Program-made: the position numbers and the translations under genes
Notes under the pieces: generated by a model
Database searches by the model: none
The model's input: the letters and a program-made list of their open reading frames with translations, nothing else
Told to the model about the DNA's origin: nothing
Source of the DNA: Microvirga terrae
Lineage (GTDB): Bacteria; Pseudomonadota; Alphaproteobacteria; Rhizobiales; Beijerinckiaceae
Assembly: GCF_013307435.2 (NCBI RefSeq)
Contig: NZ_CP102845.1
Span: 1,240,001-1,304,000 of the forward strand
Length of the DNA: 64,000 nucleotides
Reading direction: 5' to 3'
Shown here: one piece after another, positions 33,980-42,575 of the stretch
Layout: every line of letters starts with the position of its first letter
How positions within the stretch are numbered: the first letter of the stretch is position 1

Positions 33980-34405
33980 ACTCGAAGTCATTGCCTATCA
34001 CGAGGCAGGTCACGCTGTAATAGCGTGGGCCTGCGGCCTAAATATTCAAGGATCAGCATTGTCCCTAGCGGAGACAGTGACGGCCACATCCTCCTGAACT
34101 TCTCGGATGAGCAAAAAAGCAAGATCGATGATGGCGATCTGACAATTCATCGATCGCTGTCTCTCGTTGGCGTCGGCGGCATGGCAGCCGACGTCACTCA
34201 TTGGGGCACGTACACCGGTTATGATCCCGAAAATTACATTGAAGGTGTCTCCAGCGACCATCCGAAAGTATCATACCACCTCGCCCGGTTAGGCACTCCT
34301 GGAGAGGACACGTTTCAGTTTTATGCAGCTTTGGCGTTTCATAGGTTCACAAAAGACGTCAAGACATGGTCGGTGGTGACAAGCCTCGCGCTGATATTAC
34401 TTTGA
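33966..34405 (+). pseudogene. Frameshifted HEXXH (M41-like) metallopeptidase
   Basis: The ATG at 33966 opens MARDRLEVIAYHEAGHAVIAW with the zinc motif HEAGH, but this frame ends in unrelated sequence at about 34098. Around 34035-34050 the family sequence moves to another frame (RISIVPSGDSDGHILLNF) and continues to 34405 (VGGMAADVTHW, YHLARL). Joined, the pieces make a ~145-residue protein like the small FtsH-peptidase-domain proteins of rhizobia. The shift disables it unless it is a programmed frameshift or a sequence error. Confidence 0.72.
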
Positions 34406-34444
34406 ATCCCGACGCTTACAGAATCGAACCTTTCTAACTTCCAG

Positions 34445-34636
34445 ATGGATATTCCCAAGCTCGATCAAGCTTACCGGAACTGGTTCGAGCGCTTCCGGCA
34501 AAACTTGAGTACCGGTTTCAGAGAGATGCTGGAATTCCGAGGCGTGTACTAGCAGATCCCTATTGGAGCCGCAGTTCAGGATGGAAGGCTCACGAAGCTG
34601 ATCGTTTCGACGGGACCACTTTTCGGGCAGACTTGA
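34445..34636 (+). pseudogene. Possible small gene remnant with internal TAG
   Basis: A 64-codon frame starting MDIPKLDQAYRNWFERFRQN and interrupted by TAG at 34550-34552, resuming IPIGAAVQDGRLTKL to a TGA at 34636. The first 35 residues have an amphipathic look. I do not recognise it; it may be a relic next to the broken peptidase gene. Confidence 0.3.
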
Positions 34637-34847
34637 TGTTAGGGGATAGTAGACCCGTTAATATTAGAACCACGACAAGCAGAACGGCAGTGCCAACCCC
34701 GCGCATGACTCCCAGGGTAGATAGTGTGGCACCTTCGATCATTTCAGGTGCCACGAGTACCGTCACGACAAACATGTCAAACACGGCTAGCATCACCAGC
34801 CATGCCATGTTCACAGATTTGATCGAACGATTAGCAGGAGCCGTCAT
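34590..34847 (-). CDS. Small two-helix membrane protein
   Basis: 85 residues with two hydrophobic helices (about 13-35, MAWLVMLAVFDMFVVTVLVA; about 48-68, GVGTAVLLVVVLILTGLL) and a basic tail. Its ATG overlaps the stop of the upstream metallo-beta-lactamase-fold fragment (ATGA), so they were once translationally coupled. No known family. Confidence 0.5.
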   Translation of the reverse strand: MTAPANRSIKSVNMAWLVMLAVFDMFVVTVLVAPEMIEGATLSTLGVMRGVGTAVLLVVVLILTGLLSPNIKSARKVVPSKRSAS

Positions 34848-35146
34848 CCGTTATACTCGGTGTCGATGTAGAAGTCGCCGTCGTTGAGAACTGTGAATTG
34901 GATCCAACCATCACGGCGGGTTGTCAGAACGTGCCGCCGCTTGCCTGTCGTACGCACTATGGCTCCAAGACCCTGGGTCATTGCCCTATAGTCCGGAATT
35001 GTAAGCTGGGTGTCATGGACGATCGGCTTATCGGAAATGACAATCGCTCGCGGCCTGCAGTATTTGAATACATCGAGGCAGAAGCCGTTCTCGCGCCCGT
35101 GATGGGACGCCACCAGGACGTCAACACTACTCAGTTCTGTTCGAAA
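34844..35146 (-). pseudogene. C-terminal fragment of ComEC/Rec2-like metallo-beta-lactamase-fold gene
   Basis: Reading on the minus strand, RTELSSVDVLVASHHGRENGF is the characteristic late motif of ComEC-type and related MBL-fold hydrolases, followed by RPRAIVISDKP and a C-terminal strand region ending DFYIDTEYNG. The N-terminal HxHxDH metal-binding part is missing: the sequence breaks at about 35146, where the divergent repeat-protein gene begins. It is 5'-truncated, possibly by the rearrangement that brought in the repeat gene. Confidence 0.65.
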
Positions 35147-35148
35147 AC

Positions 35149-36378
35149 GTGAGGGAGCTCGACACCGCGAAACGGGTGCTGATCGAGACCATCGTCCACG
35201 ACGACGGCTCCAGTCTTGCCGGGGGCAAGGATTACGATCAGGACGGCCACAACTACCGCGACAAGGTCAACGCCGCGCAGGCGCCCGGGCAGGAATGGGA
35301 AACCTTCGAGGAGCACCGCGACGCTGCCAACAACAAGACTTGGCAGATCTACAAATACTACGGCCCGACCGTCGAACAGGAGCGGATCGTCGAGTGCGGC
35401 TGGGACTACAGCGGACAGCCATGGACGCGGACGGAACTGACCCGGGACGGCCTGCTGCGGGAGACCAGGCTCGAGACCTGGTTCGACAACGGCACGCGTA
35501 CGGTCAAGGAGTGGAACTGGTCCGGCCAGACCTGGGCCTGGCGCGAGACGCTCTACAGCGGCAGCACGCGGCTTACCGAGTGGGAGCAGTACGATGGGCA
35601 GCGCCATATCTACCGCGAGTGGAACGGCGGCGCCGCCTTCGACGAACGCGAGACGCGCACCAACGCCGGCGGCATCATGTACTATCAGCACGTCGTCACC
35701 GGCACCCAGAAGACGGTGCATCTGTGGGACGTCGATCAGGCTCAGCCGTGGGCCGAGCGGATCACCACGACCGTCAACGGCGTGATCGGTCGGATCGAGA
35801 CGATCTATGGCGATCATAAGACCGTCGAGGTCCGCGATCTGACTGGTACCGAGGAATGGACCAAGCACATCCAGGAATGGCGTGGCCCGAACTTCAAGAA
35901 CAAGGTCGAGGACAAATATTATGACGGCAATAAGCTCATCAACAAACCGACCTGGGACTTCAACGGGGAAGACTGGGAATCGGAGGAGAAGCGCTACGAT
36001 GACGGTACGGTCCACTACCACAAGATCGTCAACGACGATTCCCTGACAATCGTCACCGAGACGGACACCAACGGCAGCGACAACTGGGAGACGAAGATCA
36101 CCAAGTCGCGCGAGTTCGCCAGCACCATGAAGACCTTCGCCGTCATCACGAAATACGACGGTGCTCCCACCGAGAGCGGCATCACCTTCGACGAGTTCGT
36201 CAAGCTGACCGATCACAAGGGCGTCGAGATCTGGTTCGAGAACCACATTCGCGCCAATAACGGCACTCCGGTGTTCGGCTACATCACGGACGAAAACGGC
36301 AATGGGATGAGCGTCACGTACCTACCGGGCAATCTCGAGAAGGCACGCGCCTGGGAGGGTTTGGACCCTGTCTTCTAG
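35149..36378 (+). CDS. Tryptophan-rich tandem-repeat protein, possibly 5'-truncated
   Basis: 409 residues from a GTG with no clear ribosome site. The protein is built of degenerate ~20-25-residue beta-type repeats with YDGT/YDDGT turns and W-x-x-x-x-E-x-Y/W cores (for example GQTWAWRETLYSG, WEQYDGQRHIYREW, WTKHIQEW, WESEEKRYDDGT). Similar repeats occur in large secreted calcium-binding proteins of rhizobia and Methylobacterium. There is no signal peptide or RTX tail. Because it abuts a truncated MBL gene, it may be the loose end of a larger surface protein. Function unknown. Confidence 0.6.
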   Translation: MRELDTAKRVLIETIVHDDGSSLAGGKDYDQDGHNYRDKVNAAQAPGQEWETFEEHRDAANNKTWQIYKYYGPTVEQERIVECGWDYSGQPWTRTELTRDGLLRETRLETWFDNGTRTVKEWNWSGQTWAWRETLYSGSTRLTEWEQYDGQRHIYREWNGGAAFDERETRTNAGGIMYYQHVVTGTQKTVHLWDVDQAQPWAERITTTVNGVIGRIETIYGDHKTVEVRDLTGTEEWTKHIQEWRGPNFKNKVEDKYYDGNKLINKPTWDFNGEDWESEEKRYDDGTVHYHKIVNDDSLTIVTETDTNGSDNWETKITKSREFASTMKTFAVITKYDGAPTESGITFDEFVKLTDHKGVEIWFENHIRANNGTPVFGYITDENGNGMSVTYLPGNLEKARAWEGLDPVF

Positions 36379-37139
36379 CAAGGACCCCGGCAGGGGAAAC
36401 CAGGATCTGGACGTCGCGCGGATGCCGCGATGCGCGGCTGAACTCGAGGAGGGGATCACCTTCGCTGATTCTCGAACGGACAGAGGACGAACCTATCCCA
36501 CATTCTTCGCGTTCATCGATCGTCCTGAGGTCATGACCTCGGCGCAGATCGGCAGTGATGCCTGGGCGGTGGATCAGCCTGGAGACCGGGACGCCTGGGT
36601 GCAGCTTGACTCTGGAAGACCAAGCAGCGGCATGCTTGCGGCGCTGTACGTTCAAAAGCCCAAAGCCTCGGATGGCCTGGCCAATCTGTTCGGGACGACA
36701 TCAGGCTAGATCCCCAAACGACGACTTTCTGTGAGGACGTGGGCAGAGCATGCGTCCTCCGACTGTCCTGCAAAACCCCAGAAGGAACTCAGCCTTGGCC
36801 CTTCCGCCCCCACATAAGGGCCATTGTGGGCGGCTGACCTGGAGGAGAAACGACAACTCGCTAAGCTGGCTCGGTTCACACAGCCCAGCTTCCCGACTAG
36901 CATGCGCTTGGAGGTTTACATCGGCATCATATGCGATTTGGAGCATTCGGTATCGGTGTGCTCGGCACAGCCGCTTGGTTACTCGGCGGTAATATCTTCA
37001 CAGTCTTACGCTGGAACGAAGTCTCCAGGGCCAATATCGATACTCTTGGCGATGGTCTTGGAGCAAGCTGTATTCGAAGATCATAAAATAAAGGTTTATT
37101 ATCGTTAGAGAAAAATAGTCTCTGTGAGGTCTTCATTCA
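36379..37139. other. Gene-poor accessory stretch
   Basis: About 760 bases. A 95-codon frame at 36422-36709 has no recognisable family and poor start context. From about 36900 the DNA becomes AT-rich, unlike the surroundings. I see no insertion-sequence ends. Confidence 0.4.
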
Positions 37140-37268
37140 ATGTCTCTGATTATCAAAACCACCAATAAGGGTATTAATCAAATTTTTATCGTTACAGGCA
37201 ATATCTTATCTGGTGACAAAATTGTTAAAGTCGATGATAATCTGGTGAAATTTCCGCAGGACCCGTGA
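37140..37268 (+). CDS. Tiny AT-rich gene of an overlapping pair, first member
   Basis: 42 residues: MSLIIKTTNKGINQIFIVTG then NILSGDKIVKVDDNLVKFPQDP. It looks like a small beta-rich protein. GAGG is nine bases before the ATG. Its TGA overlaps the GTG of the next gene (GTGA). Base composition is far more AT-rich than the window average, a sign of recent arrival. No known family. Confidence 0.45.
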   Translation: MSLIIKTTNKGINQIFIVTGNILSGDKIVKVDDNLVKFPQDP

Positions 37269-37495
37269 CATATCAGAAGTATATTGCACTTGCAGCGTCC
37301 GATCCAAGCAACCCGAGGGATCGAAAACTTAAAGTCGTGACAATTGCGAGATACATCTGTGGCGAAGCAAAAAGCTTGGCTGAAACGGAACGATACGCCG
37401 TGAACCCTTTGATATTGGCGAGACTCAAAGGCCTTGAGTTTGAAAGGTTCTGCGACAACACAGAGGAATTTGTTACGTTTTTGACCGTCGCATAA
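37265..37495 (+). CDS. Small AT-rich gene of an overlapping pair, second member
   Basis: 76 residues from a GTG: a basic, helical protein (DPSNPRDRKLKVVTIARYI, AETERYAVNPLILARL, LEFERFCDNTEEFV). The four-base overlap with the preceding tiny gene implies coupled translation, the arrangement of many toxin-antitoxin or phage-type pairs, but nothing else supports such a role. Composition is foreign to its surroundings. Confidence 0.5.
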   Translation: MTYQKYIALAASDPSNPRDRKLKVVTIARYICGEAKSLAETERYAVNPLILARLKGLEFERFCDNTEEFVTFLTVA

Positions 37496-37627
37496 GCGAA
37501 GAGACGTGACCTAAGGAGTGTCGCATTGCCGATGCCTTCCCTTACGCTAAGTTTAGTATCCTGATTGAACTGTCTCATAAGTTGTGTAGCATCGGTCCTC
37601 GTTTTGGAACGGACACCGTCAGTGAAT

Positions 37628-38641
37628 ATGAGGCCTTTCGACCCTGACCAGCGCAATCTCGTCCGTTCTCCACTGGACAACGAGAACATTCTGAGCGGAC
37701 AGTTCTGGGGCGAGCTGCGGGTGTTTCTGGCCGTCGCCAAAGCCAAATCATTCAATCGGGCCGCCGAGATCCTCAACACCAGCCAGCCGACGGTCAGCCG
37801 CCAAGTCAAACGGCTTCAGGACCTGATGGGGTCGCAGCTCTTCGTTCCGACCCAGCACGGGGTGAAGCTCACGCCCAAGGGGCAGGCTTTGGCACAGGCC
37901 CTGACAGCCCTTGATCACTCCCTCTTCGCGCTCACCAATGATTTGAGAGCTGAGACCAAGGACGCCGAGGGCGTCGTACGGGTCAGCATCACGGACGGTC
38001 TCAACACCTTTTTCGTGGCGCCCGGCACTTCTGCCTTCGCGGCAGAACATCCGAAGATCCAGCTCCATCTCAAAAGTCCGGCCAATGTGGTGAGCCTGCG
38101 GGATAATCAGACGGACATGATGATCGGCTTCAATCCGATTGAGGCCGCTGACATTTCCATGCAGAAGCTGGGATACCTGCATTTCATCCCGATCGTGGCG
38201 AAGTCCTACATCCAGCAATATGGAATCCCGACGCGCCTGAACCTGGTTCAGCATCTCTTCCTGCAGTCCGAGTTCTACTCGGCCAACACAGGATTGTGGG
38301 CGCCCTGGAACGGGGTCGTCTCGCAAGGTCAGGTCGCCCATTTCTGCGACAACTCGATGGCCTATGGCATGCTCGTCAAGGCGGGGCTGGGAATCGGGCT
38401 TCTCGGCAGCTACACCATTCTTGAGCCGAACGCGGTTCCGCTGGAGCTCGATGTCACGATCTCGGTCCCGATGTACGCCCTTGTTCTGACCGAGCGGCTG
38501 AACGCACGGCCCGTCCGCTTAGTCTTTGACTGGCTGTGTGAGATGTTTGGGCCGGCGAATCCTTGGTTTGCCCCGCGACTGCGCCTCGATCCGCCGCAGA
38601 GTCGGTTCGATAGCGGCATCAAGCTGCTCTTCAATCTGTGA
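37628..38641 (+). CDS. LysR-family transcriptional regulator
   Basis: 337 residues from the ATG at 37628 (an upstream start at 37565 is possible). The winged HTH is at about 28-85 (LRVFLAVAKAKSFNRAAEILNTSQPTVSRQVKRLQ), with a periplasmic-binding-like effector domain after it. Its last 123 bases overlap the end of the opposing gene at 38519-38881. The likely target is the divergent or neighbouring genes, but no operator stands out. Confidence 0.85.
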   Translation: MRPFDPDQRNLVRSPLDNENILSGQFWGELRVFLAVAKAKSFNRAAEILNTSQPTVSRQVKRLQDLMGSQLFVPTQHGVKLTPKGQALAQALTALDHSLFALTNDLRAETKDAEGVVRVSITDGLNTFFVAPGTSAFAAEHPKIQLHLKSPANVVSLRDNQTDMMIGFNPIEAADISMQKLGYLHFIPIVAKSYIQQYGIPTRLNLVQHLFLQSEFYSANTGLWAPWNGVVSQGQVAHFCDNSMAYGMLVKAGLGIGLLGSYTILEPNAVPLELDVTISVPMYALVLTERLNARPVRLVFDWLCEMFGPANPWFAPRLRLDPPQSRFDSGIKLLFNL

Positions 38642-38881
38642 ATGCCGGCGTTGAAGATGAAGCCGGCTGATGCTTTCCGAGATGCCGATGTAGGTATTGC
38701 CGACGTCCTCGAACAATTCGGCCATTTCGAGCGGCACCCCGTCAGCCTCGAACAGCAGCTTCTGGAACGTGGCCGAATGCAGGGTCACCACCTGCTGGAG
38801 GTAAGACTGGAAATAGTCCATGATGACGCCTGCGTCAGCGTTGTTCAAATCCGGGAGGGCAGGGGATCCATTGAAGGTCAT
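38519..38881 (-). CDS. Conserved hypothetical protein coupled to GNAT gene
   Basis: 120 residues, helical, with VIMDYFQSYLQQVVTLHSATFQKLL and EMAELFEDVGNTYIGISESISR, and a basic tail. Its ATG overlaps the stop of the upstream acetyltransferase (ATGA), so the two are coupled. The C-terminal 41 codons overlap the end of the lysR-type gene on the other strand. No named domain. Confidence 0.6.
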   Translation of the reverse strand: MTFNGSPALPDLNNADAGVIMDYFQSYLQQVVTLHSATFQKLLFEADGVPLEMAELFEDVGNTYIGISESISRLHLQRRHSQIEEQLDAAIEPTLRRIEAQSRGKPRIRRPKHLTQPVKD

Positions 38882-39459
38882 GATCCGACGACCTCGAACT
38901 CGGAGTGGACATCCCAATGCCCTTCGATGCGGAAGAGAATGGCGGCATCGGAGGAAGGCGTGATGGCGTTTTCGGGAGGAGTAAGATGCTTGACGAGTTC
39001 GACATAGGGCTCGTCATGCCCCTCGAAATAGAGAGGGTCTTTGCCCGGCGCCGGCATAAAGCCCAGCATCCGCCGCCACAGGCGAGCATGAAGAGGCTTG
39101 GCATGGGTGATCACACAATCGTAGCCCTTGCGGCTGATATGCTCGAAGATGAATTCGGCACATCGCTTGATCACCCGCGGATCCCGCCAAGTCTTGCGGA
39201 AGCTGGTGCGCTCCATCTTGGCGAAGTCCTTGAACCAGCGGATCCGGGCCGTTCCGATCGGCTCATCGCCGGCGTAAACGATGATGTGGGTCGCCTGGTA
39301 GTCGTTGCCGTCATAGGTCTGCCGGGCCGAGACTCCATTCTCTTCCATGAAGCAGATCGCCCGGATCGCATGGGCATCAAGGAGCTGCTCTGCGGTCGTG
39401 ACGACCTCGACCCGGATTAGATTGTCGTGACGGCGGATGCGGGATGGTTCCTGATCCAT
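38878..39459 (-). CDS. GNAT-fold acyltransferase, autoinducer-synthase-like
   Basis: 193 residues. IRVEVVTTAEQLLDAHAIRAICFMEENG, THIIVYAGDEPIGTARIRWF and CVITHAKPLHARLWRRMLGF outline a GNAT fold; the first segment and overall length also resemble LuxI-like or N-acyl amino acid synthases. The key LuxI residues (W, two Asp after it) are not all present, so homoserine-lactone synthesis is doubtful. It is the first gene of a two-gene unit. Confidence 0.7.
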   Translation of the reverse strand: MDQEPSRIRRHDNLIRVEVVTTAEQLLDAHAIRAICFMEENGVSARQTYDGNDYQATHIIVYAGDEPIGTARIRWFKDFAKMERTSFRKTWRDPRVIKRCAEFIFEHISRKGYDCVITHAKPLHARLWRRMLGFMPAPGKDPLYFEGHDEPYVELVKHLTPPENAITPSSDAAILFRIEGHWDVHSEFEVVGS

Positions 39460-39572
39460 GGCGGGGCCTTTGATCTGCCTGAAGAGTGCAGATAGGGAGC
39501 ACGAGAGGCCGGGAATTCTGAAGATGCTGAGATGTATGACGGTTCTACATCAGTGTTGAACGGGAGCGGGTG

Positions 39573-39782
39573 ATGACCCGACAGGATAGTCCTAGGACCG
39601 CAACCCTGGCTGAGCTATGCCACGAGGCAGTGCAACGCTATGGCGATGACTGGGGGCAGATTCAGGCCTATGTGGCCAAACGCATCGCCGCCATGCCTCG
39701 GGAAGACCGGGAGCGACTGACCGCCGATGTCGGTCGCCTTCTGTCCTTCTGCGCCCCAATCCGCTCGAGCGTCCTGCACTGA
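39573..39782 (+). CDS. Small hypothetical protein
   Basis: 69 residues: helical, acidic and basic in alternation (LAELCHEAVQRYGDDWGQIQAYVAKRIAAMPREDRERL). GGGAG precedes the start; a GTG at 39570 is adjacent. It lies 23 bases upstream of the XRE gene and probably shares its transcript. No known family. Confidence 0.5.
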   Translation: MTRQDSPRTATLAELCHEAVQRYGDDWGQIQAYVAKRIAAMPREDRERLTADVGRLLSFCAPIRSSVLH

Positions 39783-39805
39783 AGTCGTGCAGGGCTAAGG
39801 GGCAA

Positions 39806-40204
39806 ATGCAGAAGTCACCGAATGAAGCCGACCGTCACATCGGCAAACGGATCCGCTTGAGGCGCATCGCCCTGGGCATGAGTCAGGAGAAGCTGGCGGA
39901 CGCTCTCGGGCTGACGTTCCAGCAGATCCAGAAGTACGAGAAGGGGATCAACCGGATTGGCGCCGGCCGCCTCCATGAAATCGGGCTGATCCTGGGAGTC
40001 GATGTAACCTATTTCTTCGACGGCCTGCTGGGGCGCAATGCCTTGCTTAACGCCAACGACAACGTGCTCCATTTGGTCGCGAGCAATCCGCACGGTGCCA
40101 AGCTGATCGAGCTGTTCGCCAGTGTCGAGGACAGCAACATCCAACGGAGCATTGTTAAACTGGTGGAGGCGGTGCTGAGCGCGAGGGAGACCGTCAGATC
40201 ATAA
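39806..40204 (+). CDS. XRE-family transcriptional regulator
   Basis: 132 residues: Cro/C1 HTH (about 12-68: RIRLRRIALGMSQEKLADALGLTFQQIQKYEKGINRIG) followed by a conserved rhizobial C-terminal helix pair (LIELFASVEDSNIQRSIVKLVEAV). AGGGGC lies before the ATG. The decayed copy at 2128-2562 is a close paralogue. Such regulators are numerous in Rhizobiales and mostly uncharacterised. Confidence 0.87.
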   Translation: MQKSPNEADRHIGKRIRLRRIALGMSQEKLADALGLTFQQIQKYEKGINRIGAGRLHEIGLILGVDVTYFFDGLLGRNALLNANDNVLHLVASNPHGAKLIELFASVEDSNIQRSIVKLVEAVLSARETVRS

Positions 40205-40410
40205 GGCCTGTTGCACGTGGCCCTCGGGCCCGGCGCTCTGATCTCCGGTGACGAGCCAGGCTCGACGTCTGCCATCAAGCTTCCATCCTGCGCCTCGGCG
40301 CGGTCTCCGCCAGGCACTCCTTGTTTCCGCTGTCGATTCGGGATGAAGCCGAGGGGTCGACGAGCTTTGCCATTCTTTGGCAATATGGGGCTGCAATCCA
40401 TCAGGCTACG

Positions 40411-41010
40411 ATGCTTCGACAGGTCCATCCTCTCTTCGCCAGAATTCTCATCCTCCTGCTGTTCAGCTTTTGCCCGGACGCCAGGGCACAGGTCGGCCTG
40501 AGTGACGAGTCCGAGCGGCCGCCCGACGCCAGGCTCAACCCGCACCTCGGGCCGGGCGGGGTCTATGCGAGGATCCCCGCGAGAGATGACCTCGGCCGTG
40601 ATCAGTTGGCGATGTTCCGCACCTGGAACCCAGACCCGATAGGGCACCACGAGGCCAACATTCGCGCCCTCAACCCGGTTCTAGCCAGGGTTATCCTCAA
40701 GGTGCAGGCCGATAACCCCAGGTTGACCTTCGTCATCGGCTCGGGCAAGCGCGACGCCAAGCTTCAGCGCAAGGCGGTGGCTTGGGGCTGGTCGAGAACC
40801 CAGGGCAGCCCGCACCGCACCGGCGACGCGGTGGACTTGTGGCCGCTCGACCAGGACGGCCGCGTCTACTTTGATCCGGGTGTCCAGACCCGGATTGCGG
40901 AAGCCGTCGCAAAGGCCGCCGCAGCGCTGGGCGTGCCCGTCCGCTGGGGCGGTCACTTCCACGGCTTCAAAGACATGGACCGCTCCCATTTCGAGCTCTC
41001 TTCGCGATAG
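40411..41010 (+). CDS. Secreted M15-family peptidoglycan peptidase
   Basis: 199 residues from the ATG of MLRQVHPLFARILILLLFSF, a signal peptide cut after DARA. The M15 zinc-site motifs are all present: HRTGDAVDLWP, RWGGHFHGFKD and DRSHFEL. M15 enzymes of this size are phage-endolysin-like L-Ala-D-Glu or D-Ala-D-Ala peptidases. An N-terminal secretion signal points to a cell-wall remodelling role rather than a phage one. A frame extends upstream to 40321 without a conserved look. Confidence 0.8.
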   Translation: MLRQVHPLFARILILLLFSFCPDARAQVGLSDESERPPDARLNPHLGPGGVYARIPARDDLGRDQLAMFRTWNPDPIGHHEANIRALNPVLARVILKVQADNPRLTFVIGSGKRDAKLQRKAVAWGWSRTQGSPHRTGDAVDLWPLDQDGRVYFDPGVQTRIAEAVAKAAAALGVPVRWGGHFHGFKDMDRSHFELSSR

Positions 41011-41282
41011 GCGGAACATGGTTTTTCCGGTCATGGCCCGCATTCCTTATGAAACCCTCTCCTGCTCTCGTGGTTGATAGCCGGTAATCAAACGACTTCA
41101 CGAGGGGAACCGGATGCTGAAACGCCCTCAGATGCAGGTTCAGCGGGTCTTCCCGCCATCTCCAGGTTAAGCTTTCCCTTTCATTCTCAGTCCTTGGTCC
41201 ATGCCCGAGATCAGCGCTTCCATGCATTTCGCATGACGAATGCCCCCAGGCGGCGGAAACACCTGTCGCGGAAAGTTTTGCA

Positions 41283-42575
41283 ATGTCTCCGTTTGCCGGC
41301 GGCCCATCCCAGAGCGGCCACACCCGATTCCCGTCCTTGCATGAGTTCGTGCTCCTCATTGCCCTTGTGATGAGCCTCGGGTCTCTGTCCATCGACAACC
41401 TGCTTCCTGCCTTCGGGCCGATCCAGTCCGATTTCGGGATCGCCGATCCCAACGATCTCCAGATGCTGATCACGGCTTACATGGTGCCCTTTGCCGTCAT
41501 GCAGACGGTCTATGGCCCTGTCTCGGATACGATCGGTCGGCGGCCCACGCTGATGATCGGGCTGGCCGTTTACCTCATGGGAGGCTTCATCGCAGCAACA
41601 GCCATGAGCTTCGACATGCTGCTGATCGGACGCGCCGTTCAGGGTGCCGGCTTGGCTGCTACTCGCGTGCTGACGGTGGCGATCATCCGGGATCGCTTCG
41701 CAGGCCGTGAGATGGCACGCGTTCTCTCGATCACCATGATGGTTTTCATCATCGTGCCGATGCTCGCGCCCGCATCGGGCAGCCTTCTCCTGCTCCTGGG
41801 CACGTGGCGCATGATCTTCGCGACCATCCTGGGCTTTGCCGTGTTGGTGGCGGTGTGGTTCTCCATCCGCATGCCGGAAACCCTCCATCCGGAATATCGC
41901 AGGCCGTTCTCCTTCGACCAGATCGCATCCGCGGTCAAAGTCACGGTCTCCACGCGGGTCAGCATCGGCTATGCGACGGGCGTCGCCCTCATGATGGGCT
42001 GTCTCATGGCGTATATCGGGTCCGCACAGCAGATTTTCGAGACGGAGGTCTATGGGCTTGGAGCGCTCTTCCCTCTGGTCTTCGGGTGTATCGCGGCCTT
42101 CATGGGAGCGGCCTCGTTTACGAACGCGAGGCTTGTGCAGCGTCTGGGAATGCGCCGTCTGTCGCATATCGGCCTTTGCGGCTTCACGCTTGTTGCAGCT
42201 GTACAGCTGGGCGTGGCGCTTCTCTACGGCGGCCGGCCGCCCCTGCTTCTGTTCGCAGCGATATTCGCTCTCAACCAGTTCCTTTACAGCCTCACGGTGC
42301 CGAACTTCAATTCGATTGCGATGGCACCCCTGGCTGCCATTGCGGGCACAGCTTCGTCCTTCATCGGGTCCTACACCACGCTGGTCGGAGCTCTGTTCGG
42401 ATTTTTCATCGGACGTTCCTTCAACGGCACGGTCGTGCCTCTCAGCGCGGGCTATCTCTGCCTCGGTGTGGCATGCCTGGCGGTGGTCCTCTGGACCGAG
42501 AGAGGGCAGCTGTCCCTCCGGAGCGAGCCCGATGAAGGAGGAGACGAGCAGGCCGTTCCGATTGCCGCGGAGTGA
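41283..42575 (+). CDS. MFS multidrug transporter, Bcr/CflA type
   Basis: 430 residues, twelve membrane helices. Bcr/CflA signatures: LSIDNLLPAFGPIQ in helix 1, GPVSDTIGRRPTLMIG in the helix 2-3 loop and RAVQGAGLAATRVLTVAIIRD in helix 4. These export drugs such as bicyclomycin or sulfathiazole by proton antiport. It stands alone; no regulator is attached. Confidence 0.88.
   Translation: MSPFAGGPSQSGHTRFPSLHEFVLLIALVMSLGSLSIDNLLPAFGPIQSDFGIADPNDLQMLITAYMVPFAVMQTVYGPVSDTIGRRPTLMIGLAVYLMGGFIAATAMSFDMLLIGRAVQGAGLAATRVLTVAIIRDRFAGREMARVLSITMMVFIIVPMLAPASGSLLLLLGTWRMIFATILGFAVLVAVWFSIRMPETLHPEYRRPFSFDQIASAVKVTVSTRVSIGYATGVALMMGCLMAYIGSAQQIFETEVYGLGALFPLVFGCIAAFMGAASFTNARLVQRLGMRRLSHIGLCGFTLVAAVQLGVALLYGGRPPLLLFAAIFALNQFLYSLTVPNFNSIAMAPLAAIAGTASSFIGSYTTLVGALFGFFIGRSFNGTVVPLSAGYLCLGVACLAVVLWTERGQLSLRSEPDEGGDEQAVPIAAE

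Noticed and set aside
36422..36709. 95-codon frame in the accessory gap
   Set aside because: No family, weak start, and composition no better than shadows around it.
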